The notes beneath the pieces are model-generated. The model saw only the letters and a program-made list of their open reading frames with translations, made no database searches and was not told the DNA's origin. Of a stretch of 64,000 bases of DNA, positions 45,208-54,248 are shown one piece after another. Location of the stretch: positions 23,572-87,571 of the forward strand of contig JAFXXC010000029.1 in assembly GCA_017542485.1 (NCBI GenBank). The letters are read 5' to 3'. Made by a program: the position numbers and the translations under genes. The first letter of the stretch is position 1. The number at the start of each line of letters is the position of its first letter. Source of the DNA: Acholeplasmatales bacterium (lineage in GTDB: Bacteria; Bacillota_I; Bacilli_A; Acholeplasmatales; Anaeroplasmataceae).

Positions 45208-45239
45208 TGATTGAATAGATTTGTAAGGGGATGACCTTG

Positions 45240-46262
45240 ATGAAAAAAAGAATGGTTACTGCGACATTATTAGTATGTATGCTTGTGCCTACATTATTCG
45301 TACCTGAATTATTGACGGTATTTGAATTATTATTATTGTTCGCAGCTTGTATGGCTACACTTGAAATACTTAATATGTATGCAGGTAATGGTCATACATA
45401 TGGTAAAACTGTAAAAGTATTAGCTGTGTTATCTACAGTACTTCTATATTTTTCTATGATTAATTATGCTAGAGAATATTTGACATTTGAAAACAATGAT
45501 CAATTTAGACCTAGTCTTGATCACTCATTAATAATTAGAATATTAAACTATTTCCATTTGGAGAATTTTATATCTCCTATGACAGTTTTAATTGCTATGT
45601 TCATTTTCTTCTTTTCTATTATGACATTTACAAAGAAAATGCAGGTTGCCGATGTTGGAAGAATTTATATGGCTGTTATATATGTCGGTATTTGTGTTGG
45701 TTCATTAACAATGTTAAGACATTTAGGTGTAAGATTTGTTGTCTATTTATTCGGAATAACAGCATTTACTGATACATTTGCGTTGGTATTTGGCCTAGCA
45801 ATTGGTAAGCATAAAATGGCACCTACTATTTCTCCAAAGAAGACTTGGGAGGGAGCAGTTGGTGGTACTTTAGTAGCAACTATATTAGGTTTCTTGATTA
45901 TATTTTTATACCCATATTTTTCACGTTTCTTCCATAATGGAGTAACAATGGAATTCTTTGATGGTGTATTTATGTATTCTAATTTCTCTACAATTGGTAA
46001 GATTTTCTTTGCATTAGTTATATCTGCAAGTATTTCTGTTTGTTCACAAATGGGTGATTTAGTTGCATCAAAGCTTAAGAGAAATTATGGTATTAAAGAT
46101 TATTCTCAAATCTTTCCTGGTCATGGTGGTATATTAGATAGATTTGATTCAGCATTCTTTGCGTCTGCTATTTTCATATTATTCATAATATGTGAAACAA
46201 AGCTATATGCTCCTATTATTCCAATACCACAACTTAATACATTTTTCACAAGTATAATATGA
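45240..46262 (+). CDS. cdsA: Phosphatidate cytidylyltransferase
   Basis: Integral membrane enzyme making CDP-diacylglycerol for phospholipid synthesis. 340 aa from ATG 45240; AAGGGG touches the ATG at 45231, so that one cannot be used. About eight membrane helices. The signature lies in the C-terminal half (ISPKKTWEGAVGG; GDLVASKLKRNYGIKDYSQIFPGHGGILDRFDS). The TGA stop overlaps dxr by 4 bases. cdsA-dxr-rseP is the conserved Bacilli order, without uppS in front. Confidence 0.96.
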   Translation: MKKRMVTATLLVCMLVPTLFVPELLTVFELLLLFAACMATLEILNMYAGNGHTYGKTVKVLAVLSTVLLYFSMINYAREYLTFENNDQFRPSLDHSLIIRILNYFHLENFISPMTVLIAMFIFFFSIMTFTKKMQVADVGRIYMAVIYVGICVGSLTMLRHLGVRFVVYLFGITAFTDTFALVFGLAIGKHKMAPTISPKKTWEGAVGGTLVATILGFLIIFLYPYFSRFFHNGVTMEFFDGVFMYSNFSTIGKIFFALVISASISVCSQMGDLVASKLKRNYGIKDYSQIFPGHGGILDRFDSAFFASAIFILFIICETKLYAPIIPIPQLNTFFTSII

Positions 46263-47398
46263 GATATTTGTATATTGTAGGTGCTCTTGGCTCTATCGGT
46301 ATGCAGACGCTTGATATAGTTAGAGAAAATCCTAATGAATTTAAGGTTGTTGGAATTTCAGTTGGTAGAAATCTTGAATTAGCTAAAACAGTAATAGAAG
46401 AATTTAAACCTGAAATTGTATGCTATCGAACAAAAGATAAACCAAGTTTATCATATAACCCAATTGAAGTTTATGGGGATGATGGTTTAAAAGAGATAGC
46501 AAATTATTCAAGATATGAAGATGAAGTTTTTGTAAATGCTTTAGTTGGCATATCTGGTTTAATACCAACTGTTGAGGCAATAAAGTCATTGAAGACTATT
46601 TGTCTTGCAAATAAAGAAACACTTGTTGTTGCAGGAGATATTATTAAAAGTTTAATAAAAGAATATAATGTTCCGCTTGTTCCGATTGATTCTGAACATT
46701 CAGCAATTGCTCAATGTTTAACAGGTGAAAAGCATAATGAAATAAAAAGATTAATTATAACTGCTTCAGGTGGTTCATTTAGAAATAGAACTAGAGAAGA
46801 ATTAGTTGGTGTAACTAAGGTTGATGCATTAAAGCATCCAAATTGGAGTATGGGTAGCAAAATTACAATCGATAGTGCAACAATGATGAATAAAGGCTTT
46901 GAGGTAATTGAAGCACATTATTTATTTGATATGCCATATGAAAAAATCGATACCATCTTACATAAAGAAAGTATAGTCCATTCTATGGTTGAATATAATG
47001 ATGGCTCAATTAAAGCTCACTTGGGGGTAAGTGATATGCATAATCCAATATCTTATGCATTAAGATATCCTCATCATGCTAAACAAGAGATTAAATCATT
47101 AGATTTGTTTGGGTTAACACTTCATTTTGAAGAATTATCACAAGAAAGATTCCCATGTCTTTCTTATGCATATATGGCTGCTAAAAAGGGTGGAATATAT
47201 TATGCAGTTTTAAATGCAGCAAATGAAGCTGCAGTAAGTTTATTTCTAAATGACAAAATTGAATTTTTGGATATTGAAAAGATAATCTATAGTGAAATTG
47301 TTAAAGATGAATATTCTTTGATAGAATATAATCTTGATAATGTTATAAAAGTTAGCTATGAGATTATGGAGAGAATTATTAGAAAATATGGTGATTAA
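46259..47398 (+). CDS. dxr: 1-deoxy-D-xylulose-5-phosphate reductoisomerase
   Basis: Makes MEP in the non-mevalonate isoprenoid pathway with NADPH and a divalent metal. 379 aa. Active-site segments are intact: NKETLVVAG, DSEHSAIAQCL, TASGGSFRNRTREEL, KHPNWSMGSKITIDSATMMNKG. The N-terminal nucleotide loop reads VGALGSIGMQT, while most Dxr proteins have LGSTGSIG; the usual Ser and Thr are replaced by Ala and Leu. Coupled to cdsA by ATGA. Confidence 0.95.
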   Translation: MRYLYIVGALGSIGMQTLDIVRENPNEFKVVGISVGRNLELAKTVIEEFKPEIVCYRTKDKPSLSYNPIEVYGDDGLKEIANYSRYEDEVFVNALVGISGLIPTVEAIKSLKTICLANKETLVVAGDIIKSLIKEYNVPLVPIDSEHSAIAQCLTGEKHNEIKRLIITASGGSFRNRTREELVGVTKVDALKHPNWSMGSKITIDSATMMNKGFEVIEAHYLFDMPYEKIDTILHKESIVHSMVEYNDGSIKAHLGVSDMHNPISYALRYPHHAKQEIKSLDLFGLTLHFEELSQERFPCLSYAYMAAKKGGIYYAVLNAANEAAVSLFLNDKIEFLDIEKIIYSEIVKDEYSLIEYNLDNVIKVSYEIMERIIRKYGD

Positions 47399-47401
47399 TA
47401 T

Positions 47402-49102
47402 ATGTTTTTAGCTTTGTCTGGGGCTCCACTTGTCCTAGTTAGTATAATTGCGTTTATTTTAATAATTGGTATTATAATAACTGTACATGAATTTGGACAT
47501 TTTATTTGTGCAAGACGTGCTGGAATATTATGTCATGAATTCTCTATTGGTATGGGTCCTGTAATTTATAAGCATCAATTTGGTGAAACAACATTTTGTA
47601 TAAGAGCAATTCCAATTGGTGGATTTGTACAAATGGCAGGAGAAGAACCAATGGATGATTTAATAAAAAAAGAATCATCAATTGGTTTGAATTTGGATAG
47701 TGATGGAAATGTATACGAAATAATACTTGATCCTAATAGAGATGCTCATATCAGAGGTAAGGTTATTGATATAGATTTAAATGGAGTAAATGGAGAAAAT
47801 CTATTTATTACATTAGATGAAGATGGGAAAGAAACATATTATGTAGTTAATAGAAATGCAATCTATGTTTTTGAAAAAGATCAAAAAATGCAAATAGCTC
47901 CTTATGATAGAACATTTGATTCTAAAGGTGCATTACCTAGATTTGTTACATTAGTTGCCGGAGCTACTATGAATTTTATTTTAGCTGTAATAATATACAT
48001 TATTGTAGCCTTTGCAACTGGTGTACCTGATTATTCATCTAATGAGATTGGTTCACTATCTGGGGATAATTATCCTTCAGCTGGTATTTTAGAAACAGGC
48101 GATATTATTACTGGAATAAATGGTAATACTATATCAACTTGGGAAGACTTTCAAAAAGAAAGTAAAGTTATTTATGAAGGTTATCATACAACTATCTTAA
48201 TGACAATAGAACGTAATGGCGCCACTATAACCAAAGAAATTGAAGCAACTACTATAATTAATTCAATTGGTTTATCTAACTTAACTGTTAAACAGAATGA
48301 TATGAAATTAGTTTCAGTTCCAAATAGCACCAAAAAAGGTGTTATGCTTGGAGCTTTAGCCTTAAGATATAAGACAAGAAGCGATAAGGATTATGAGTAT
48401 GCACCAAAAAGTGGTGATATACTGACTGCTATTTTGGTTGATACTAAGAAGTATAATATTGAAGATTTGGGTGATAATGCTTGGGGAGAAATATCAAAGA
48501 TATTCTCTAATAGTAGTATTACAACAGGTGCTCATGATGTTTATTTAGAATATTATCATAAGATTAATGATAATGAATATAAGTTTATATCTACTGATGA
48601 ATCAAAAGTGATTGAGCCTTATACATTAGAGGTACTTGAAAATCAAAGAATTGATTTAATTGAGCATTATGTTGGTATTTCGCCTGTTATGCATTTCCAT
48701 TTTGGTAAATGCTTAGGTGATGCATTTGTAAGATTTGGTTATGATTTTACTTTAATATTTAGAACATTAAAATTATTAATAGCACCTAGTGATGTAAGAC
48801 AGGTTGGTGTTAGTAATTTATCAAGTTTTGTTGGTATATTTGGAGTAATTGAAAAATATATTAATAGAGGATTTATTCCATTATTAGCATTTGTTGCTAT
48901 GTTATCAGTGAATATTGGTATTGTTAATTTATTACCTATTCCTGCTCTTGATGGTGGTAGAATATTATTCTTGTTAATAGAGAAAATTACTAGAAAAAAG
49001 ATATCTAAGAAAGCAGAATTAATTATAAATGGTATATTCTTTGTGTTAATAATGGTACTATTTGTATATGTTACTATAAATGATATTATTAGATTATTTT
49101 AG
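47402..49102 (+). CDS. rseP: Site-2 intramembrane metalloprotease RseP/RasP, with an enlarged central region
   Basis: Cuts transmembrane segments of anti-sigma factors or signal peptides within the membrane. The zinc motif HEFGH is at residues 29-33 and the third ligand region PIPALDGGR lies near residue 515. A PDZ domain (SAGILETGDIITGINGNTISTWEDFQ) lies between. At 566 aa it is about 140 residues longer than B. subtilis RasP. The extra material includes a polar beta-rich stretch (about residues 80-175) before the second membrane helix and more sequence after the PDZ domain. Last of cdsA-dxr-rseP. Confidence 0.92.
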   Translation: MFLALSGAPLVLVSIIAFILIIGIIITVHEFGHFICARRAGILCHEFSIGMGPVIYKHQFGETTFCIRAIPIGGFVQMAGEEPMDDLIKKESSIGLNLDSDGNVYEIILDPNRDAHIRGKVIDIDLNGVNGENLFITLDEDGKETYYVVNRNAIYVFEKDQKMQIAPYDRTFDSKGALPRFVTLVAGATMNFILAVIIYIIVAFATGVPDYSSNEIGSLSGDNYPSAGILETGDIITGINGNTISTWEDFQKESKVIYEGYHTTILMTIERNGATITKEIEATTIINSIGLSNLTVKQNDMKLVSVPNSTKKGVMLGALALRYKTRSDKDYEYAPKSGDILTAILVDTKKYNIEDLGDNAWGEISKIFSNSSITTGAHDVYLEYYHKINDNEYKFISTDESKVIEPYTLEVLENQRIDLIEHYVGISPVMHFHFGKCLGDAFVRFGYDFTLIFRTLKLLIAPSDVRQVGVSNLSSFVGIFGVIEKYINRGFIPLLAFVAMLSVNIGIVNLLPIPALDGGRILFLLIEKITRKKISKKAELIINGIFFVLIMVLFVYVTINDIIRLF

Positions 49103-49117
49103 ATAGGTGTGATTGAT

Positions 49118-50602
49118 GTGAATTATACTAATCCGATTATTTTATCAGATTATTCAGATCCAGATTGCATAAGAGTTGGGGATTGCTACTATATGGTGGC
49201 GTCCTCTTTTAATCATTTACCAGGTGTTCCTGTATTAAAGAGTATCAATTTGGTTGATTGGAAAATTATTGGTTATGTTTTTGATAAGCTTCCTTTTGAA
49301 AGATTCAATAATGTTTGTCATGGTTATGGGGCTTGGGCGCCTTCATTAAGATACCATAATGGAAAATTTTATGTATTTATTCCTTTTCCTGATGAGGGAA
49401 TCTATGTATCAGAATGTACTGATATAGAAAAAGGAAATTGGTCAGAATTGTGGCCAATATATGAAGGAGCTGGTTATGAGGATCCATGTCCAATCTGGTT
49501 GAATGATAAATGTTATGTAGTAATGGGATTTGTTAAATCAAGGATTGGTTTTAATTCAGTATTAGGTATTTTTGAAATTACACCTGATTGTAAAAAAAGA
49601 TTAACTGACTATAAAATAATATTTGATGGTCATAATACTCAACCTACTATTGAAGGACCTAAGTTTTATAAACATGGTGATTATATTTATATATTAGCAC
49701 CTGCTGGAAGTGTAAAAAGTGGTTGGCAAACTGCATTAAGAAGTAAAAATATTTATGGTCCATATGAAGAGAAGATAGTAATGCTTACTAATGATTCTAA
49801 GATTAATGGACCTCATCAAGGTGCGTTAATTGATTTAGAGGATGGAAGCTATGCATTTATTCATTTTGTTGATATGTATGAATATGGTAGAGTAGTATTT
49901 TTAGAACCAGTTAAATGGATAAATGATTGGCCTATAATTGGTGATATCAAAGATGAATTATTGGGTGGTAGTCCTGTAAAGAATCATGAGTATCTAATAA
50001 ATAAAGAATCAGATTATAAGATACCTGTTAGTGATAATTTTAAGAGTGATAGTTTATCATTAATGTGGCAAACACCTGCTAATAAGGTAAATAATTGGTA
50101 TTCATTGGATAATGGGTTAAGATTAAATTGTTTTTATCACGATGAAATATCAAATAATTCATTAAATATGTGTCCTAATTTATTTTTAACAAAAATATTT
50201 TATTATTCATTTAGCGTAAATACTAAAGTAGAATTGTCATTGAATAATGATAATGATGAGGCTGGTTTATGCTATATGGGTATTGAATATAGTTATATTA
50301 GTGTTAAAAGAATAAATGGTATCAATCATTTAATTATTAGTAAGGGTAAGTTCAATGAAAATGATATCGTAATTTACGATTCTATATATGATAATGAGAA
50401 TATTATTTTTAATTTAAAATATATTAAACCTAATAAATACTATTTAGGTGTAAATAATAAATATTTTAAATATGAATTTACAGCATTAGCTGGTAGATGG
50501 ATTGGTGGAAAATATGGAATTTTTGCAAAAGGCAGTAAGAATTCTGATGGATATGCCACTTTTAAATATTTTAAAGTGAGGGAAAAATATGAAAAACAAT
50601 AA
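49118..50602 (+). CDS. Glycoside hydrolase family 43 (beta-xylosidase/arabinofuranosidase-like)
   Basis: 494 aa from GTG 49118; AGGTG lies 8 bases upstream, while the GTG at 49109 is part of that site. A five-bladed beta-propeller has the three GH43 carboxylates: base Asp in LSDYSDPDCIR, pKa-tuning Asp in YEDPCPIW and acid Glu in TIEGPKFYK. A C-terminal beta-sandwich of the GH43 C2 type follows (SDNFKSDSLSLMWQTP...AGRWIGGKYGIF). No signal peptide, so it should act on imported oligosaccharides from xylan or arabinan. The substrate is not certain from the sequence. Its 3' end overlaps the next gene by 14 bases. Confidence 0.9.
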   Translation: MNYTNPIILSDYSDPDCIRVGDCYYMVASSFNHLPGVPVLKSINLVDWKIIGYVFDKLPFERFNNVCHGYGAWAPSLRYHNGKFYVFIPFPDEGIYVSECTDIEKGNWSELWPIYEGAGYEDPCPIWLNDKCYVVMGFVKSRIGFNSVLGIFEITPDCKKRLTDYKIIFDGHNTQPTIEGPKFYKHGDYIYILAPAGSVKSGWQTALRSKNIYGPYEEKIVMLTNDSKINGPHQGALIDLEDGSYAFIHFVDMYEYGRVVFLEPVKWINDWPIIGDIKDELLGGSPVKNHEYLINKESDYKIPVSDNFKSDSLSLMWQTPANKVNNWYSLDNGLRLNCFYHDEISNNSLNMCPNLFLTKIFYYSFSVNTKVELSLNNDNDEAGLCYMGIEYSYISVKRINGINHLIISKGKFNENDIVIYDSIYDNENIIFNLKYIKPNKYYLGVNNKYFKYEFTALAGRWIGGKYGIFAKGSKNSDGYATFKYFKVREKYEKQ

Positions 50603-51950
50603 TAAAGTAGGAGATGAATTCATATTAGATATTAAACGTCTTGGTATCAATGGTGAAGGTATTGGTTTTTATAATAAAAAGGCTGTATTTGTTGATAATG
50701 CAATACCAGGCGAAGGTGTTAATGTCAAAGTAAGTGAAGTTACTGAAAAATTGATTAAAGCTAATATGATTGAAATAAAAAACAAATCAGAAAATAGAGT
50801 GGCGCCTATTTGTCCTAAATATGGAATATGTGGTGGTTGTAACACAATGCATATTAAATATGATTATATGCTTAAATTAAAAAAAGAAATTGTTGTTGAA
50901 GCAATCACTAGATATACTAAATTAAATCCAAAATCATTTGAAATTAAAGATACTATTCCATCTAATAATTATAATTATAGAAATAGAAGCCAATTGGGTT
51001 TGAGATTTGATGATGGTAAAGCATCATTATGTATGACAAAAGCTAATTCTAATATTATGATTTCTATTGATGATTGTTATGTACAAAATGAAATTATTAA
51101 TAGAATTAATCATAATATTTGTAAACTTATTGAAGATAATAATATATCAGTATTCTCTTATAAGAACAATAAGGGAGTATTAAGATATGTAACAATAAGA
51201 GTAAATAAAAAAGGTGATGCTTTAGTTGATTTAGTTATTTATGATGATGATAAAAATATTGATATTTTAGCAAGCAAAATAAATAAACTTGATAATGTTA
51301 TTGGAGTTTATAAATCAGTGAATAGAAGTTTAAAATCTGGTAGTGAAATAGTTGGAGAAGAATTAACTCATTTATGTGGTAAGGAATATATTATAGAAGA
51401 AATTGGTAAAATCAAATATATGATATATCCAGATACTTTCTTTCAATTAAACACACTACAAGCAGAAAAGATGGCTGAAATAGTGTTAAAGAACTGTAAA
51501 TTATCTTTTAAAGAGAGAGTACTTGATGCATATTCTGGTATTGGATTTTTAGGATTATATTTAGCGCATAATTCAAAAGAGGTTGTTGGTATTGAGTATA
51601 ATGCTAATTCAGTTAAGCTTGCTAATATGAATGCTAATATGAATAAAATCAATAATGCAAAATTCTATCAAGGTGATTCTAGTGAATTATTAAAGAAAAT
51701 GATAGATGATGGTGATACATTTGATGTAATAGTAGTTGATCAACCTAGAACAGGCTTAGATCAAAAATTTATGGACGCTTTAATTAAAGCAAATGCTAAA
51801 AGAATTGTATATGTATCATGTAATCCAGCAACACTTGCTAAAAATTTAAGTTTTTTGAGTAATTATTATAATGTAAATTCTATTACTCCTATGGATTTTT
51901 TTCCTAATACAGCATTAGTTGAAAGTGTAGCTGTTTTAAATAGAAAATAA
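50589..51950 (+). CDS. 23S rRNA (uracil-5-)-methyltransferase RlmD/RlmCD-like
   Basis: TrmA/RumA-family m5U methyltransferase. The N-terminal TRAM domain (ILDIKRLGINGEGIGFYNKKAVFVDNAIPGE) is followed by an Fe-S cysteine cluster (CPKYGICGGC plus a Cys in IDDCYVQ). The catalytic domain has LDAYSGIGFLGLYLA (SAM site), DQPRTGL and the nucleophile Cys in YVSCNPATLAKNL. 453 aa. Bacilli often use one such enzyme (RlmCD) for two rRNA sites; which applies here is unknown. Starts inside the GH43 gene after GAGGG. Confidence 0.93.
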   Translation: MKNNNKVGDEFILDIKRLGINGEGIGFYNKKAVFVDNAIPGEGVNVKVSEVTEKLIKANMIEIKNKSENRVAPICPKYGICGGCNTMHIKYDYMLKLKKEIVVEAITRYTKLNPKSFEIKDTIPSNNYNYRNRSQLGLRFDDGKASLCMTKANSNIMISIDDCYVQNEIINRINHNICKLIEDNNISVFSYKNNKGVLRYVTIRVNKKGDALVDLVIYDDDKNIDILASKINKLDNVIGVYKSVNRSLKSGSEIVGEELTHLCGKEYIIEEIGKIKYMIYPDTFFQLNTLQAEKMAEIVLKNCKLSFKERVLDAYSGIGFLGLYLAHNSKEVVGIEYNANSVKLANMNANMNKINNAKFYQGDSSELLKKMIDDGDTFDVIVVDQPRTGLDQKFMDALIKANAKRIVYVSCNPATLAKNLSFLSNYYNVNSITPMDFFPNTALVESVAVLNRK

Positions 51951-51968
51951 ATAAATTATTTGATAATT

Positions 51969-51996
51969 AGGTAAGTATACATCTTACCTTTTTTAA
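51969..51996 (+). terminator. Terminator after the rRNA methyltransferase
   Basis: AGGTAAG (51969-51975) and CTTACCT (51983-51989), then TTTTTAA. Confidence 0.88.
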
Positions 51997-52039
51997 TTTT
52001 AAAAATTTTAGTTATTATCTTTTTGAATGTTCGAAATTA

Positions 52040-52048
52040 TGTTATACT
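52040..52048 (+). promoter_or_regulatory. Extended -10 promoter of the two-component operon
   Basis: TG-T-TATACT at 52040-52048, 36 bases before the kinase start; -35 poorly conserved. Confidence 0.6.
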
Positions 52049-52084
52049 TTTTATGGTTATTATTTTTGAAAAGAAGTGGTTTTT

Positions 52085-53365
52085 ATGACAAGAGATATAG
52101 TTGATGGTATATTATTATTTTTATCATTAGTTATTCCACTAATTGGTGTATTTATATTTTGTTTTTTGGATAGATTTGTTGATAAAAAAAGAAAAAACAT
52201 TTTTATGTTATTAGTAATCTTAGTTATTTCACATGTACTTCAAAACTATATAGAATATTTTTTAACTGAATATATTAGTGCTGTAACAGCTAGATTATTT
52301 GTTTCAGTATATGGATATTCCGTTAGACCTGTAATTATTGCATTATTTATTCATTTGGTAAGTCCAAATAAAAAGCATATCCCTGTTAGCATATTATGTG
52401 CTATAAACTTTTTAGTATACACTACTTCGTTTTATTCTAATTGGTGTATTGGATTTACTCCTGATAATCATTTTCATGCTGGACCTTTAAGATATACATG
52501 TTTAATAATCAGTATTTTGTTACTTATATATAATATCGTTATTGTAATATTAGAATTTAAAAAGGAAAAGAAAAAGAATATATTAATTCCTATTTTTTTA
52601 ACAGGATTAGTAGTTGCTGGAATACTAATTGATATATTTGGTTATTCATATATTACACATAGAGTTGATTATATTACTATAATGATATCTATTGCGACTT
52701 TATTTTATTATGTATGGCTTCATATTCAATTTGTTTATAGACATGAAAGTGATTTAATGGCTCAACAAAAAATACAGCTTGCTTTATCACAAATTAAACC
52801 ACATTTTATTTATAATACTTTAAATGCTATTCAGGATATTGAAGGTATGCCTGAAAATGCTCAAAATGCTATTGTTGATTTTTCAAAATATTTAAGAGAA
52901 AACCTAGATTTTCTAACTGCTTCAAATTTGATTCCTTTTAGTAAAGAATTAGAACATGTAAGAAAATATGTTAATCTTGAAAAACTTAGATTTGAAGATA
53001 AAATTAATGTTGTATTTAACGTTGAAGAAACTGAATTTTTAATTCCATCATTAAGCTTACAAATGGTAGTTGAGAATGCAATTAAGCATGGTATTACTAA
53101 AAAATACGAGGGTGGCACTGTAACTATTAATTCATATAAGAATGACAATAAAATATATATTGTTGTTGAGGATGATGGTGTTGGATTTGATGTTAATAAG
53201 GTTATTGGTGAGACACATTTAGGATTTAAGAATTCTAGAGAAAGATTAAGACATTTTGTTAATGGAGATTTAGTTATTGAAAGTGAAATTGGTAATGGTA
53301 CTAAGGTAACAATTATTATTCCTGATAAAAAGGAGATTATTAATAATGAAGATAATAATAGTTGA
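52085..53365 (+). CDS. Sensor histidine kinase, LytS/YesM-type catalytic region
   Basis: 426 aa from ATG 52085. The first ~215 residues contain about seven membrane helices without a large extracellular domain. The His_kinase box QIKPHFIYNTLNAIQ carries the phospho-accepting His, followed by an HATPase domain with the N-box VVENAIKHG, G1 DDGVGF and G2 GNGTKVTI. This catalytic type usually pairs with LytTR or AraC-type regulators, but the downstream regulator has a different output domain. The gene overlaps the regulator by 20 bases, so they form one transcript. The signal is unknown. Confidence 0.93.
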   Translation: MTRDIVDGILLFLSLVIPLIGVFIFCFLDRFVDKKRKNIFMLLVILVISHVLQNYIEYFLTEYISAVTARLFVSVYGYSVRPVIIALFIHLVSPNKKHIPVSILCAINFLVYTTSFYSNWCIGFTPDNHFHAGPLRYTCLIISILLLIYNIVIVILEFKKEKKKNILIPIFLTGLVVAGILIDIFGYSYITHRVDYITIMISIATLFYYVWLHIQFVYRHESDLMAQQKIQLALSQIKPHFIYNTLNAIQDIEGMPENAQNAIVDFSKYLRENLDFLTASNLIPFSKELEHVRKYVNLEKLRFEDKINVVFNVEETEFLIPSLSLQMVVENAIKHGITKKYEGGTVTINSYKNDNKIYIVVEDDGVGFDVNKVIGETHLGFKNSRERLRHFVNGDLVIESEIGNGTKVTIIIPDKKEIINNEDNNS

Positions 53366-54107
53366 TGATGAGAAGCATGCTATAAATACATTAAAGAGAA
53401 ATTTAAATGGTATAGTAGAAGAAGAAAATATAACTACATTTGATAGAAGTATTAATGCGCTTGAATATGTAAAAGAAAACGATGTTGATATTGCTTTTTT
53501 AGATATTGAGATGCCTGAAATAAATGGTATAGATTTGGCTAAACAAATAAAAAAATATAAACCAAAGGTTAATGTTATTTTTTGTACAGGTTATTCTGAA
53601 TATATGCAACAGGCTATAAAAATTCATGCAAGTGGTTATTTGCTTAAACCATCTGATAAAGAAAAAGTAAAAGAAGCTTTGGATGATCTATTATATCCTA
53701 TTGATCCTATTAAAAATCATTTTTATGCAAAGACATTTGGGAATTTTGATTTTTATGTAGATGGTGTTCCACTAAAATTTGCGCGTTCAAAGTCAAAAGA
53801 ATTATTAGCATATTTGATAAGTCTTCAAGGAGCTACAGCAAATAGAAAAGAAATATCTGCAATATTATTTGAGGATGAATATAATCTAAAAACACAAAAC
53901 TATTTAACTAAAATATATAAAGAACTAATTGAATCACTTGAAATGGTAGGAGCGAAAAATCTTGTAAGAAAAGGTTATAATACTTATTGGGTTGATACTA
54001 GTTTATTTTCATCCGATTTATTTGATTATACTAAAGGTGATCCACAGGCAATAAATGCTTATAATGGTGAATTTATGACTCAATATGAATGGGCATATTT
54101 AGATTAG
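53346..54107 (+). CDS. Response regulator with SARP/OmpR-like winged-helix output
   Basis: 253 aa. The N-terminal receiver has the acidic pair Asp7-Asp8, phospho-acceptor Asp53 (FLDIEMPEING), Thr in CTGYSEY and Lys in LLKPSDKEK. The C-terminal part (about residues 135-253) has FGNFDFYVDGVPLKFARSKSKELLAYLISLQG, then a helix-turn-helix region and a beta hairpin. This resembles the winged helix of SARP/OmpR-type activators. It is not LytTR and not AraC. Overlaps the kinase gene. The DNA right after its terminator contains 11-bp tandem repeats over a promoter, a plausible target. Confidence 0.9.
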   Translation: MKIIIVDDEKHAINTLKRNLNGIVEEENITTFDRSINALEYVKENDVDIAFLDIEMPEINGIDLAKQIKKYKPKVNVIFCTGYSEYMQQAIKIHASGYLLKPSDKEKVKEALDDLLYPIDPIKNHFYAKTFGNFDFYVDGVPLKFARSKSKELLAYLISLQGATANRKEISAILFEDEYNLKTQNYLTKIYKELIESLEMVGAKNLVRKGYNTYWVDTSLFSSDLFDYTKGDPQAINAYNGEFMTQYEWAYLD

Positions 54108-54111
54108 TTTA

Positions 54112-54145
54112 TTTGTCACAGCTTATGCTGTGGCAATTTTTTTTT
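54112..54145 (+). terminator. Terminator of the two-component operon
   Basis: TTGTCACAGC and GCTGTGGCAA pair (one G-U) around TTAT, followed by nine T. Confidence 0.93.
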
Positions 54146-54169
54146 GAAAATTTTTGAAATTTCTTTAAA

Positions 54170-54190
54170 TTTGTCACATGTTTGTCACAT
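54170..54190. repeat. Tandem 10-bp direct repeats with 11-bp period (candidate regulator binding site)
   Basis: TTTGTCACAT occurs at 54170-54179 and again at 54181-54190, one helical turn apart, ending 9 bases before the -10 hexamer at 54200. SARP and OmpR-type activators bind direct repeats of this period overlapping the -35. A partial third copy (TTTGTCACA, 54112-54120) lies in the terminator. Confidence 0.75.
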
Positions 54191-54196
54191 TTGGGG

Positions 54197-54205
54197 TGAT
54201 AGAAT
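54197..54205 (+). promoter_or_regulatory. Promoter of the envelope operon downstream of the two-component genes
   Basis: TG-A-TAGAAT at 54197-54205. No normal -35 is present; the tandem repeats occupy that region, as expected for an activator-dependent promoter. Confidence 0.65.
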
Positions 54206-54248
54206 ATCGGTGTATTAAGTTATAAGCTTAATCGAAGGAGGATTATTT

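Noticed and set aside
54112..54120. Third TTTGTCACA copy as part of the regulator site
   Set aside because: It forms the left arm of an intrinsic terminator and is 58 bases from the tandem pair, so chance or terminator function is as likely.
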